Source of the DNA: Myxococcus eversor | Lineage (GTDB): Bacteria; Myxococcota; Myxococcia; Myxococcales; Myxococcaceae | Assembly (NCBI RefSeq): GCF_010894455.1 | Contig: NZ_JAAIXY010000015.1 | Coordinates: 186,001-250,000, forward strand | Direction of reading: 5' to 3' | Length of the DNA: 64,000 nt | Shown: in pieces, positions 25,124 to 37,127 of the stretch | Layout: every line of letters begins with the position of its first letter | How positions within the stretch are numbered: the stretch's first letter is position 1 | The notes under the pieces: generated by a model | What the model was told of the DNA's origin: nothing | What the model saw: the letters and a program-made list of their open reading frames with translations, nothing else | Databases searched by the model: none | Program-made: the position numbers and the translations under genes

Positions 25124-26701
25124 TTAGAGCTCGTCCAGGAACTCGTCGTTGTAGGTGTAGCGGGAGAGCCGCTTGACGAGCGCTTCCATGGCCTCCACGG
25201 GCTTCACCGCGTGGAGCATCTGCCGCAGCTTCTTCACCTTCTCGTACTCGCGCAGGGTGAAGAGCTTCTCCTCCTTGCGGGTGCCGGACTGGGCGATGTT
25301 CACCGCCGGGAAGACGCGCTTCTCCGCGAGCAGGCGGTCAAGCGTGACTTCGGAGTTACCGGTGCCCTTGAACTCCTCGAAGATGACCTCGTCCATGCGG
25401 CTGCCGGTGTCGATGAGCGCCGTGCCGATGATGGTCAGCGAGCCCGCCTCTTCCGTGGCGCGCGCGGCGCCGAAGATGCGCTTGGGGCGCTCCAGCGCAC
25501 GGCTGTCCACGCCTCCGGACATGGTGCGGCCGGAGTTGTCGATCTCCTTGTTGTAGGCGCGCGCCAGACGCGTAATCGAGTCCAGGAGGATGACCACGTC
25601 CTTCCCGTTCTCCACCAGCCGACGGGCGCGCTCCAGCGCCAGCTCCGCCACCTTGAGGTGGTCCGCGGTGGGCCGGTCCGAACTGGAGGCGACGACCTCC
25701 GCCTTGATGCTGCGGCGCATGTCCGTCACTTCCTCGGGCCGCTCGTCGATGAGCAGCACCATGACGTGCGCCTCCGGGTGATTGGAGATGACGGCCTGGG
25801 CGATGCGCTGGAGCATGATCGTCTTGCCCGTCTTCGGCGGGGCGACGATGAGCGCGCGCTGGCCCTTGCCGATGGGCGACACCAGGTCCAACACCCGCGT
25901 CACCATCTCCTTGTGGCCGCACTCCAGCTTGAGCCGCTCGGTGGGGTCCACCGACGTCAGGTCCGCGAAGTGCGGCAGCCGGGGAGCGCCTTCCAGCGGG
26001 CGGCCATCCACCGTGTCGACCTTCTGGATGATGCCCTTGTGGCCGCGCATCTGCGCGAAGGCCGTCAGGTACTGGCCCTGTCGCAGCCGCAGCTTCTGCA
26101 CCAGGTTCTTGGGCAGCTCCGGGTCGTCCGGCGCCGCCAGGAGGTTTCGCTTCACCTGCCGCAGGAACGCGTTGGGGCCCTTGGCCTCCGTGTCCAGCAC
26201 GCCCTCCACGGGCGACAGGTTGGACTGCTGCGCCGCCTGGGCCTGCTGACCGCCGTGGCGCGGCTCGCGCGGGTGCTGCTGGCCGCCACCGTGGCCCCCT
26301 TGCTGCGGTCCCTGCTGGGGCTGCTGCGGTCCCGGCTGCTGTTGCTGCTGGGCCTGGCGCTGCTTGTGCTGCTCCAGCTCCTGCGGCGTCAGGAAGACCT
26401 GGACCTGCTGCCCGTCCGGGCCCGGCTGCATCCGGTACGCCTGACCCTCCGGCGTGAAGAGCACCTGCGCGCCACGACGACGACGGCGCCGACGACGGCG
26501 GCGTCCACCGGGCTGACCGGGTTGTCCGCCGGGACCACCGCTGGCCGAGGCGCCACCGCCTCCGCCATCACCCTCGTCTCCACCCTCGTCGTCGCCGTCA
26601 TCGCCGCCATCATCGTCCGCTTCAGGAGGAGGGACGGGGCGGGCAACCGCTGGCGGCGGCGGGGTATCACGTGGGTCGCGGTTATCGGAGTTTTCGCTCA
26701 T
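25124..26701 (-). CDS. rho: Transcription termination factor Rho with a long disordered N-terminus
   Basis: The C-terminal 360 residues are a normal Rho ATPase that pulls RNA from stalled polymerase: P-loop APPKTGKT, catalytic IDERPEEVTDM, SGRTMSGGVDSRALERPKR and the LLDSITRLARAYN region. The N-terminal 160 residues are unusual. They contain an acidic Asp/Gly run, a block of ten arginines, and Gln/Gly/Pro-rich stretches; the usual Rho N-terminal helical domain is not recognisable, and the RNA-binding segment is divergent. Length is 525 residues compared with about 420. The ATG at 26701 (MSENSDNR) is chosen; an upstream open frame from 26842 adds low-complexity sequence and is less likely. Confidence 0.97.
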   Translation of the reverse strand: MSENSDNRDPRDTPPPPAVARPVPPPEADDDGGDDGDDEGGDEGDGGGGGASASGGPGGQPGQPGGRRRRRRRRRRGAQVLFTPEGQAYRMQPGPDGQQVQVFLTPQELEQHKQRQAQQQQQPGPQQPQQGPQQGGHGGGQQHPREPRHGGQQAQAAQQSNLSPVEGVLDTEAKGPNAFLRQVKRNLLAAPDDPELPKNLVQKLRLRQGQYLTAFAQMRGHKGIIQKVDTVDGRPLEGAPRLPHFADLTSVDPTERLKLECGHKEMVTRVLDLVSPIGKGQRALIVAPPKTGKTIMLQRIAQAVISNHPEAHVMVLLIDERPEEVTDMRRSIKAEVVASSSDRPTADHLKVAELALERARRLVENGKDVVILLDSITRLARAYNKEIDNSGRTMSGGVDSRALERPKRIFGAARATEEAGSLTIIGTALIDTGSRMDEVIFEEFKGTGNSEVTLDRLLAEKRVFPAVNIAQSGTRKEEKLFTLREYEKVKKLRQMLHAVKPVEAMEALVKRLSRYTYNDEFLDEL

Positions 26702-26958
26702 GAGGTTTCCAGACCGTGTGCGCCCCACACGGGCCATCCCGAGGGGAGGGCGGGGGGACGCAGGGTGACTCAGGCTGTGGGACAGGGAGCCGGGCGCGGG
26801 GCCCTGAGACACGGAAGGCCGAACCGCCGGTCCCTGGAGCACCCTGGCGGCCCGAAGGCCGACCAGCGTGCATGAGGAACACTAACAGAGGACGCCCGGC
26901 GCGCTCCCGTTTTTTCGTGGGGTGTTGGCGGGCGGACCTCCTTCCCGCCAACACGTCC

Positions 26959-29439
26959 TCAGCGAATGGTGAGGGTGAAGGGAATCATCGCCTTCATCCC
27001 CGGGCGCAAGAGCTCCAGGTTCACCCCCGCCTCGCGCGCGAACTGGCTCAGCGCGGCCGGGAAGGGCTCGGCGGGCGCCGGGAGCAGGGCGAGCGCCGCT
27101 CGCACGCCCGGCTCCCCGCCCAGGCCGGAGAAGAAGCCGCGCGCCTCGCCCATCAGCACCAGGTCCAGCTCCTCGGAAGGCGCCACGCCCGCGCGTTTGC
27201 GAGCGGACTCCACCGCGTCATGCAGGCCCCCCAGCCGGTCCACCAGACCCCGGGCGAGCGCGTCCGTGCCGCTCCACACGCGGCCCCGGGCAATCGCGTC
27301 GATGTCCGCCTTGTCCTTCTTGCGAGCCTTGGCCACCTCGGTGATGAACATGTCGTAGGACGCGTCCACCCACTGTTGCACCGCGGTCTGCTGCTCCGGC
27401 GTCCAGGGCTCCCACATGCCGAAGACGTCCGCCATGGGCGAGCGGCTCAGCGTCTCCTGGCTCATGCCCAGCTTGTCGCCCAAGAGGCCCTTCAGCGCGG
27501 GCTTGATGTAGAAGACGCCGATGCTGCCGGTAATCGTCGTGGGCAGCGCCAGCACCTCCGTGGCGCCCATCGCTGCGTAGTAACCGCCGGACGCCGCCAC
27601 GTCGCCCATGGAGGCGATGACGGGCTTCTCCTTCGCCGCGTCCAGCACCGCCTGGTACATGAGGTACGAGGCCAGCACCTCGCCACCACCCGAGTCCACG
27701 CGCAGGACGATGGCGACGACGGACGGGTCCGACTTCGCCGACTCCAGCGCGCGCATCACCGTCTCCGCGCCGGCGATTTGACTGAAGCCCAGCGGGTCCT
27801 CGCGGCTGGTGCCTCCGGCGATGGTGCCCAGCACCGGCACCACGGCGATGCGGCGACGCGTGCCCCAGCGGCCCTCGCGCTCGTCGCGGGGAGAGTACGC
27901 CGCGCTGAAGCGGCCCCGGGGCACCAGCTCCCGCACCTTCCCGTCCAGCTCCGAGGGGTGGATGAGGCCGTCCAGGAAGCCCAGCTCCAGGGCCCGCTTC
28001 GGCGTGGGAAGGCCCGCGGCCCACAGCTCGCGCAGCTTCTCCACCGGCACCTTGCGCGACTCCGTCACCGCGCGCTCGTACCAGCTCACCTCGTTGTCCA
28101 GGTACGCGCCCACCGACTCGCGCGAGGCGTCGCTCGGCTCGCTGAGGGTGAGCTGCTCGGGCGCCGTCTTGTACTTGCCCACGCGCGCCACGTCCCACTT
28201 CACCCCGAGCTTGTCCATCGTCCCGCCGAATGTCTGCAGGTGCGCCGCCAGGCCGTTGATGTGCAGGAACGACTCCGGCACCGCGTAGATGCGCTCCGCC
28301 GCCGTCGCCACGAAGTAGCCCATGTCGTCCACCGACATCAGCACCGCCATCACCCGCTTGCCGGACGCGCGCAGCCGCAGCACCGCCTGCCGCAGCTCCT
28401 CCGCCTTGCCCCAGTCGACCCCGGGCAGGCCCTCCATCTTCAGCACCACGCCCGACAGCCGCTCGTCCTTCGTGGCCAGGTCCAGCCAGCGCGACAGCCG
28501 CAGGAACGGGTCCGCCTCGCTCACGCCGAGCACCGCCAAGAGCGGGCTGCCGCCGCCGGACAACACGTCGTTCAGGTCCAGCATCGTCACCACGCCCCCG
28601 GGCGGGCGCAGCGAGCGATAGTTCTCCGACGACAGGCGCAGTCCGACGACGTGGTCCGTGCCGTCGTCGCCGCCGCCCGCCGCGTAGGTGACGCCGATGT
28701 GGCCGGTGTCCACCGTCGCCGCCAACTGGAGCGCCACCGGCACGCCGCTGACGAAGCCGTGCGACACGCCGCCGCCCAGCCGCAGGCCCGGAATCACCTC
28801 CGCCAGGAGGGTGTACGTGGCCTGGCCCTGGCGGAACGCCCCCTCGGAGAACAGCCAGTCCACGCCCAGCGTGAAGCGCTCACCGAACGGGCGCAGGCCC
28901 AGGCCGAAGTCGTAGCCGCGCTTGATTTCGAGGGCGCCTTCCGTGGGCGCGTTGATGTCCTTCACCACCGCCGCCAGCGACAGGGCGCGCAGGGGGCGGG
29001 CGGTGAGGCCCACGTCGAAGGTATCCAGCGCGTCGATGTCGTCGTCCCTGGAGCTGAAGCCGTGCCACGAGGCCCCGAGCCGCAGCGTGGGCGAGCCCAG
29101 CGACAGGCCCAGCGAGGTGCGGCGGTAGTGCGGCTCGTGGCGTCCGCGAATCCACTCCATCGCGCCGCCCAGGCCCAGGCCTCCCAGGTTCGCGCCCAGG
29201 AAGACGCCGTCCGCGATGCTGTCGCGCTCCAGGTTGCGCTCGTGCAGGTAGAAGAGCTGCGCGGCGTTGACGAAGCCCAGGCCCGCCGGGTTGAGCGAGA
29301 GGGCGGTGGCCTCGTCCACCAGCGCCGCGCCGGTGGGCGGCAGCGTCATCCCCCGCGTGGGGACGGGGGCCTGGACGATGGTGCTCGTTTGGGCGAGCGC
29401 GAGCGACGAGAGCAGCGGCAGGAGGGCGAGCAGGCGCAT
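26959..29439 (-). CDS. sppA: SppA-type signal peptide peptidase fused to an N-terminal predicted beta-barrel
   Basis: The 826-residue protein starts with a signal peptide (MRLLALLPLLSSLALAQ). About 270 residues then resemble FadL/OmpP1 or surface barrel proteins (DEATALSLNPAGLGF, repeated amphipathic strands such as TSLGLSLGSPTLRLG). The C-terminal 530 residues are the duplicated serine-protease fold of 67K-type SppA, which degrades cleaved signal peptides or membrane proteins. The catalytic Lys424 lies in RVGKYKTAPE and Ser617 in MGDVAASGGYYAA, 193 residues apart, close to the family spacing. SppA is normally an inner-membrane protein with one anchor; here no inner-membrane helix is evident beyond the signal, so the location may be periplasmic or outer membrane. 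Confidence 0.93.
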   Translation of the reverse strand: MRLLALLPLLSSLALAQTSTIVQAPVPTRGMTLPPTGAALVDEATALSLNPAGLGFVNAAQLFYLHERNLERDSIADGVFLGANLGGLGLGGAMEWIRGRHEPHYRRTSLGLSLGSPTLRLGASWHGFSSRDDDIDALDTFDVGLTARPLRALSLAAVVKDINAPTEGALEIKRGYDFGLGLRPFGERFTLGVDWLFSEGAFRQGQATYTLLAEVIPGLRLGGGVSHGFVSGVPVALQLAATVDTGHIGVTYAAGGGDDGTDHVVGLRLSSENYRSLRPPGGVVTMLDLNDVLSGGGSPLLAVLGVSEADPFLRLSRWLDLATKDERLSGVVLKMEGLPGVDWGKAEELRQAVLRLRASGKRVMAVLMSVDDMGYFVATAAERIYAVPESFLHINGLAAHLQTFGGTMDKLGVKWDVARVGKYKTAPEQLTLSEPSDASRESVGAYLDNEVSWYERAVTESRKVPVEKLRELWAAGLPTPKRALELGFLDGLIHPSELDGKVRELVPRGRFSAAYSPRDEREGRWGTRRRIAVVPVLGTIAGGTSREDPLGFSQIAGAETVMRALESAKSDPSVVAIVLRVDSGGGEVLASYLMYQAVLDAAKEKPVIASMGDVAASGGYYAAMGATEVLALPTTITGSIGVFYIKPALKGLLGDKLGMSQETLSRSPMADVFGMWEPWTPEQQTAVQQWVDASYDMFITEVAKARKKDKADIDAIARGRVWSGTDALARGLVDRLGGLHDAVESARKRAGVAPSEELDLVLMGEARGFFSGLGGEPGVRAALALLPAPAEPFPAALSQFAREAGVNLELLRPGMKAMIPFTLTIR

Positions 29440-29487
29440 ACGCGCCAGGACTCTAGGCCGCGCCCGCCCCGGGACAAGCGCCGCGTG

Positions 29488-30699
29488 TCACCAGTCCTCG
29501 GTTCCGGACACCCCGTCGAGCGGGTCATCCACTTTCTTCTTCTTCTTCTCCTCGGTCCGGGTGCGTCCGCCCCGGTCCTCGGCGCCCCAGTCCTCGGTGC
29601 CGCCCCGGTTGTCGAGCGGGTCCGAGCTGCGCACCACCTTCTCCGCGCCACCGTCGCTGGTGTTCACCATCTGATTCACCATGCGCTCCATCTCCGCCTT
29701 GAGCTGACCGAACTCGTCGCCCTGGAGCACCACGCGGCGGCCTCCCAGCTTCTTGCCGTTGCGCAAGTCGTAGTAGCCGAGGATGAGCTCGTTGCCCTCG
29801 CCCGAGGCCTTCACCGTGCCCACCATGGCGCGCTCCAGGCCCAGGGACTTGCCCAGCCCCGCCACGCCGTTGGCCTGGGCGATGCCCCGCGACACCTCGC
29901 TGGCCACGCGGTCCAACTGCGCGTCGTAGGCCTTGTACGAGGCCGTGGGCACCAGCTCCGTGCTCACCTCCACGTCATCCGGCGTCACCTCCATGAGCTG
30001 GCCGTACTGACGGAAGCCCGGACGTTCGATGCGCAACAGATGCTTGCCCACCGCCAGCGTGGGAATCGTCACCGGCGTGTAGCCGGCCATCTCGCCATCC
30101 ACGTAGACGCGCGCGCCGGAGGGCCGCGACTTCACCGTGGCGCTGCCGCGAAGCAGGGACGTGCGGCCGGTGGCCACCTGCACGCGCAGGGAGATGAACT
30201 CCCGGCTGAAGCGCTTGGGGTTCAGCTCGAAGGTGGGCGAGACGGCGACGAGGTCGATGAGGACCAGCTTCGCCTCCTCCACGTCACCGCGCAGGTGCAG
30301 CAGCGCGGCGTACAGCGCCAGCGACTCGCACAGGGGCGAGCAGCCGCGCATGGACGATGGCGCGCCGTTGAGCTCCTTGAGGGTGGCGCGCACCTTCGCC
30401 TCCGCCTCGTCGTACTCCTTCTTGTCGAAGGCGGCGGCGCTCTCCGAGTAGCCCTTGCGGGCGCGCTCCAGCGCGGACTGGGCGGCGGGGTCTCCCGGCA
30501 GCCCGAAGAGCTCCTCGGGCTTGCGCACGGTGAAGCCCGCGAAGTTCCCCAGGGCCTCGTTCATGTAGCCCTCCATCTGGACGGCGTTGGCCTCGGAGGC
30601 CGGGTCCATGGGGACGAGGAGGCTGGTGACGCGCCGAGCCGGTGCGGGGGCCGCGGCCAGGGCGAGCGAGGGAAGCAGGGCGAGGACGAGGGCTCTCAT
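29488..30699 (-). CDS. Exported PEGA-domain protein
   Basis: The 403-residue protein has a signal peptide (MRALVLALLPSLALAAA) and a central PEGA domain with TVKSRPSGARVYVDGEMAGY and PVTIPTLAVGKHLLRIERPGF. PEGA domains are small beta-structures found in surface-layer and peptidoglycan-associated proteins. The C-terminal 60 residues contain two copies of a 12-residue unit (DPLDNRGGTEDW and DPLDGVSGTEDW) separated by a Lys/Glu-rich run. The gene is followed by the sppA fusion and preceded by another PEGA gene, all on the minus strand with short gaps, which suggests an envelope-related operon. Confidence 0.87.
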   Translation of the reverse strand: MRALVLALLPSLALAAAPAPARRVTSLLVPMDPASEANAVQMEGYMNEALGNFAGFTVRKPEELFGLPGDPAAQSALERARKGYSESAAAFDKKEYDEAEAKVRATLKELNGAPSSMRGCSPLCESLALYAALLHLRGDVEEAKLVLIDLVAVSPTFELNPKRFSREFISLRVQVATGRTSLLRGSATVKSRPSGARVYVDGEMAGYTPVTIPTLAVGKHLLRIERPGFRQYGQLMEVTPDDVEVSTELVPTASYKAYDAQLDRVASEVSRGIAQANGVAGLGKSLGLERAMVGTVKASGEGNELILGYYDLRNGKKLGGRRVVLQGDEFGQLKAEMERMVNQMVNTSDGGAEKVVRSSDPLDNRGGTEDWGAEDRGGRTRTEEKKKKKVDDPLDGVSGTEDW

Positions 30700-30754
30700 G
30701 GGTAACCTCAGAAACGAGCGACGCGAGCGGGCGATCTGTCATTCAACCCGTGGC

Positions 30755-32287
30755 TCAGAAGCCTGTTCCTCCGGTGATGGGATTGAAGGGCCGGCCCTTG
30801 TCCTGGGTCGCCACGAAGACGGCGCCCGCCGTCACCGCCGCAGCGCCTCCGACGACGGCCCAGAACCACGGCCGCTTCAGCAGGGACGTGCCGGTGCCCG
30901 TCTCCTCCGCGAAGCGCGGCGACATGGCGCCGTTGATGAAGTCGCGGACCTGCTGGGCCGCCGCCTCGGGGCCCTTCTTGCGGTCCTTGCCGGACAGGTC
31001 GATCTCCACGCCGCGCAGCCGCGCCTGGGTGCGCACGTCCCAGACCTGGAGCTCCGCCTGGAGGCGGCCCTTCTTGTCCTGGGACACCGCGGCCAGCACC
31101 AGGTAGCGAGCGTCCAGGCGCTCGGCGATGGCGCCCGTCTCGGGAGGAAGCGTCTCGCTCTCGAAGGCCTCCTTCGAGCCGGCGCGCGCGGAGGCCTCGC
31201 GGATGGCGGACAGGCCCGGCCCGGGCGCCAGCGTCGCCTTCACCTCGGCGCTCCCGGTGGCCTTCACCTCCGTGTACTGGGCGAAGGACGTGTAGCCCGG
31301 CGACGACACCACCACCGCGTGGTGGCCGGCGGGGACGGAGATGCCCTTGAGCGGCGTCACGCCGACGTCCTGGCCGCGCACCCGCACCTGGGCGCCCGCG
31401 GGCTGGGAGTCCACGACGAGGGTGCCGCTGGGACGCGCGTTCGCCTCGGTGCGGGCCTCCTCGAAGGCCTTCTGCACGTCCTGGCCGAAGAGGGCCTTGT
31501 CCGGGCGGGTGGAGGGCTCGGCGACGACGGAGCGCAGGAAGGCCTCCTTCGCGCCGGCCGTGTCGCCGTTGAGCATCCGGGACGCGCCGAGGAACAGGAA
31601 CGTCTCGCCCAGCCGCTCCGGCCGCAGCTCGCCGGGGGACTTCTCATACGCCTCGGCCGCGGAGCGGAACTTCGCCTCGGCGACCTCCGGGTCCAGGTTG
31701 TCGTAGGCGGCCCGGCCCTCCTCGAACAGACCGTCGGCCTTGGTCAGCGGCGTCGGCTCCGGGGGAGGGAAGGCCGTGCCCAGGTCCACGAACTGCACGT
31801 CACCCCCGCGCTGCAGGTGGCGCGTCAGCTCCGTCTCCAGCTTGAGCGCCGCCGCGGAGGCGGCTGACGCGCGGGCGATGGAGAACAGCGCCACGGGGCC
31901 CGTGGACGCGGCGGGCGTGGACGCCAGCGACGGCCTCGTGGAGGGCTTCGTCGGATCTCCGGCGCTCGGAGGCGGCGGCGCGACGGGCTTGGCCACCGTG
32001 GGCGCGGGCTTCGCGGGGGGCGCCGCGGGCTTGTCGGAGTCGGGCGGCGCGGCGTCGGGATCTCCGAAGACCATGGGCTCCGGGGAGGCCACATCGCCCG
32101 TGTCCGCGGTGTCCGTGTCCTCGACGACGGGCGGCTTCTTCACGTCGCGGACTGGCTTCTTCTTCTTCACCGACTTGGTGGACACGGCCTTCTTGCGCGC
32201 GGACTTCTTGCGCGTCGTCTGGGCGTGGGCGGGAAGGAAGGCCAGCAGCAGGGTGAGGAGCAGGGCGATTCGGCGGAACGTATTCAC
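30755..32287 (-). CDS. Exported PEGA-domain protein with a C-terminal membrane segment
   Basis: The 510-residue protein carries a signal peptide (MNTFRRIALLLTLLLAFLPAHAQ), then a Lys- and Pro-rich disordered stretch. A helical TPR-like region (EEGRAAYDNLDPEVAEAKF) precedes a PEGA domain (GTLVVDSQPAGAQVRVRGQDV and TPLKGISVPAGHHAVVVSS). The C-terminus has a hydrophobic helix (LLKRPWFWAVVGGAAAVTAGAVFVATQ), so the protein may be anchored at both ends or processed. It shares its architecture with the PEGA protein 55 bases downstream, suggesting ancient duplication. The exact function is unknown. Confidence 0.87.
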   Translation of the reverse strand: MNTFRRIALLLTLLLAFLPAHAQTTRKKSARKKAVSTKSVKKKKPVRDVKKPPVVEDTDTADTGDVASPEPMVFGDPDAAPPDSDKPAAPPAKPAPTVAKPVAPPPPSAGDPTKPSTRPSLASTPAASTGPVALFSIARASAASAAALKLETELTRHLQRGGDVQFVDLGTAFPPPEPTPLTKADGLFEEGRAAYDNLDPEVAEAKFRSAAEAYEKSPGELRPERLGETFLFLGASRMLNGDTAGAKEAFLRSVVAEPSTRPDKALFGQDVQKAFEEARTEANARPSGTLVVDSQPAGAQVRVRGQDVGVTPLKGISVPAGHHAVVVSSPGYTSFAQYTEVKATGSAEVKATLAPGPGLSAIREASARAGSKEAFESETLPPETGAIAERLDARYLVLAAVSQDKKGRLQAELQVWDVRTQARLRGVEIDLSGKDRKKGPEAAAQQVRDFINGAMSPRFAEETGTGTSLLKRPWFWAVVGGAAAVTAGAVFVATQDKGRPFNPITGGTGF

Positions 32288-32338
32288 GCCGGGGAATCTA
32301 GCCGAGCAAAGGGAGCCCCGTCACGGTCCCCCGCCTCC

Positions 32339-32359
32339 GCCCCGGGGGCAGTCCGGGGC
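32339..32359 (-). terminator. GC-rich hairpin after parE
   Basis: A 7-bp perfect stem (GCCCCGG/CCGGGGC) with a 7-base loop lies about 30 bases downstream of the parE stop, in the gap before the PEGA gene. No T-run follows. Confidence 0.4.
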
Positions 32360-32389
32360 GGGGGGGACCCTCGGCAGGATGACCGATGG

Positions 32390-34321
32390 CTAGACGTCCA
32401 GCGCTTCGACCTCGCCCGCTCGCTCCATGATGAACTTGAAGCGGGCGCTCACGTCCTTGCCCATCAAGTCATTGATGACGCGGTCCGTCTCGATGGGGTT
32501 GTCGATGGTGACTCGCAGGCTCATCCGGTTTTTCTGGTCCAACGTCGTCTCCTTGAGCTCATCGGCGGTCATCTCACCGAGGCCCTTGAAGCGCATGATG
32601 TTGGGCTTGGCGTTGCCCTTGACCTTCTCGCGGATGATTCTGTCCCGGTCCGCCTCGTCCAGCGCCCAGTACGTCTCCTTGCCGATGTCCACGCGGAACA
32701 GCGGGGGCTGGGCGATGTGGATGGCGCCGCTCTCGATGAGCGGGCGCAGGTGCCGGTAGAAGAAGGTGAGCAGCAGCGTGGCGATGTGGTGGCCGTCGCT
32801 GTCGGCGTCCATCAGCAGGAAGACGCGGCCGTAGCGCAGCTTGGTGATGTCGAAGTCCGCGCCGATGCCGCAGCCCAGGGCGCTGACGATGTCCTGGAGC
32901 TCCTTGTTGCCCGCCACCTTGTCGGTGGACGCCTGCTCCGCGTTGAGCACCTTGCCCCGCAAGGGGAGGATGGCCTGGGTGCGCCTGTCACGGCCCTGCT
33001 TGGCGGAGCCACCTGCCGAGTCACCTTCCACGAGGAACAGCTCGCTCAGGTTGGGGTCCGTGGACGAGCAGTCCGCCAGCTTCCCCGGCAGGTTGAGCCG
33101 GTGGCTGACGGCCGTCTTGCGGCTGACGGCCTGGGACGCGGCGCGGCTGGCCTCGCGAGCGCGCGCCGCCAGGATGATGCGGGCGATGACGGCCTCGGCG
33201 ATGCTCTTGTTGTCGTTGAGCCACTTCTCCAGCGCCGGGCGCAGCACGCCGTCCACCTGCGCCGCCACCTCGGGGTTGTTGAGGCGCGACTTCGTCTGGC
33301 CCTGGAACTGGGGCTCCACCACGTAGACGGAGAGAATCGACGTGATTCCCTCGCGGATGTCCTCCGCGGTGAGCGTCACGCCCTTGGGCGTCAGGTCGTG
33401 CGTCTCGATGTAGTTGCGCACCGCCTTGACGACGGCGCCCTTGAGGCCCGCCTCGTGCGTGCCGCCCATGGGCGTGGGGACGCCGTTGACGTAGGAGCGG
33501 ATGTGCTCGTCGGTGGCCTCCGTCCAGCCCAGCGCCACCTCCAGCCGCACCCCGTTGTCGCGCGAGTGGTAGAACGTGCTGCTGCCCACCGGTACCAGCG
33601 GCTTCTGCCGCTCCGTCACCACCTTGGTGAGGTACTCGGCGATGCCACCGTCGTGCTTGTACGTCACCGACGTGGAGGGGCTGGAAGTCTCGTCCTTCCA
33701 GACGACCGTCATCCCCTTGTGCAGGTAGCTCTTGGCCTCCAGCCGCTCGCGCACCAGCTCCGCGTCGAACTTCAGCTTCTCGCCGAAGATTTCGGGGTCC
33801 GGCTCGAAGGTTATCGACGTGCCGGTGCCGCGCGCGCCGCCTTCCGCCTTCAGGGGGCTGGTGGGCTTGCCGCGCGCGTACGTCTGGACGTGGCGTTTGC
33901 CGTCGCGCTTGATCTCCACCGTCAGCTTGCGGGAGAGCGCGTTCACCACGGAGCTGCCCACGCCGTGCAGACCGCCCGAGTGGGTGTAGTTGCCCTGCTC
34001 GAACTTGCCGCCCGAGTGCAGCGTCGTGAGGATGACCTCCAAGGCGGACTTCTTGAGCTTGGGCATGATGTCCACGGGGATGCCTCGCCCGTTGTCCACC
34101 ACGGTGATGCTGCGGCCATCCTTGTGGAGCGTCACCTCGACGGTGGTGGCGTGGCTGTTGATGACCTCGTCCACCGAGTTGTCGAGGATCTCCCACAACA
34201 GGTGGTGATACCCCGTGCCGTCCGTCCCGCCGATGTACATGGCCGGGCGCTTGCGCACCGGCTCCAGGCCCTCGAGGACCTGGATGTCGGCGCCTGTGTA
34301 GCTTTCCTTCTTCGTCGCCAT
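32390..34321 (-). CDS. parE: DNA topoisomerase IV subunit B (ParE)
   Basis: This 643-residue protein is the ATPase and TOPRIM subunit of a type IIA topoisomerase. The GHKL ATPase is visible in EILDNSVDEVINSH, VVDNGRGIPVD and HSGGLHGVGSSVVNALS; the TOPRIM metal site in ELFLVEGDSAGGSA and LLMDADSDGHHI. Length fits ParE (about 630) rather than the longer myxobacterial GyrB, and it is paired with a ParC-like subunit 12 bases upstream, so decatenating topoisomerase IV is the best call. A GyrB identity cannot be excluded by sequence alone. Confidence 0.93.
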   Translation of the reverse strand: MATKKESYTGADIQVLEGLEPVRKRPAMYIGGTDGTGYHHLLWEILDNSVDEVINSHATTVEVTLHKDGRSITVVDNGRGIPVDIMPKLKKSALEVILTTLHSGGKFEQGNYTHSGGLHGVGSSVVNALSRKLTVEIKRDGKRHVQTYARGKPTSPLKAEGGARGTGTSITFEPDPEIFGEKLKFDAELVRERLEAKSYLHKGMTVVWKDETSSPSTSVTYKHDGGIAEYLTKVVTERQKPLVPVGSSTFYHSRDNGVRLEVALGWTEATDEHIRSYVNGVPTPMGGTHEAGLKGAVVKAVRNYIETHDLTPKGVTLTAEDIREGITSILSVYVVEPQFQGQTKSRLNNPEVAAQVDGVLRPALEKWLNDNKSIAEAVIARIILAARAREASRAASQAVSRKTAVSHRLNLPGKLADCSSTDPNLSELFLVEGDSAGGSAKQGRDRRTQAILPLRGKVLNAEQASTDKVAGNKELQDIVSALGCGIGADFDITKLRYGRVFLLMDADSDGHHIATLLLTFFYRHLRPLIESGAIHIAQPPLFRVDIGKETYWALDEADRDRIIREKVKGNAKPNIMRFKGLGEMTADELKETTLDQKNRMSLRVTIDNPIETDRVINDLMGKDVSARFKFIMERAGEVEALDV

Positions 34322-34333
34322 GGCGTCCTCTGG

Positions 34334-36715
<2,382 letters not shown>

Positions 36716-37127
36716 ACCCAGGTGAGAACGTCTCGTACCCGAACGCGGTGCGTGACTTGCGCACTCCGCGCCATCGAATCTGGAAGCTGTAACAAAGCGG
36801 CGGGACTACCATGGCCCCCTGACAATTGGAACGAATTCGGGGGGTTGCGTACCCTCGGAGGCATCCTACCTGAATGTCCGTCCAGTTCCGCGTCTGAGTG
36901 AAACACCCCTGTAACCCCCCGGAATTCCGAGGAGCAGGGCCTCTTGGACTCACCTGGGGGCGGGACGGTGGGTGCGGGTAGGACACGACGCCCGGTTGGC
37001 TCCCGGAAGGCTCCGACCAGGTGGGGCGGGGTGGGCTTGCTCCCTTGCCTGGGCTTCGACGCGGCGCGCAGCGGGCCTGGCGCGACGGCTCAGCGCCGCC
37101 GCTGTTCTTCCAGCCCGTCGCGCGCGT
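36716..37127. other. Non-coding stretch upstream of parC
   Basis: No coding region is supported here; the small open frames are Arg/Pro-rich shadows. The part nearest 36716 should hold the parC promoter, but I could not pick reliable -35 and -10 elements. I saw no riboswitch, repeat or strong terminator. Confidence 0.5.

Noticed and set aside
26716..30705. Plus-strand frame of 1329 residues antisense to sppA and PEGA genes
   Set aside because: Arg/His/Gln/Leu-rich shadow; the minus-strand genes have signals, motifs and catalytic residues.
37033..37053. A TGGGC...TTGC pattern resembling a sigma-54 -24/-12 promoter
   Set aside because: Spacing between the GG and GC is 11 or 12 instead of 10, so it does not fit.
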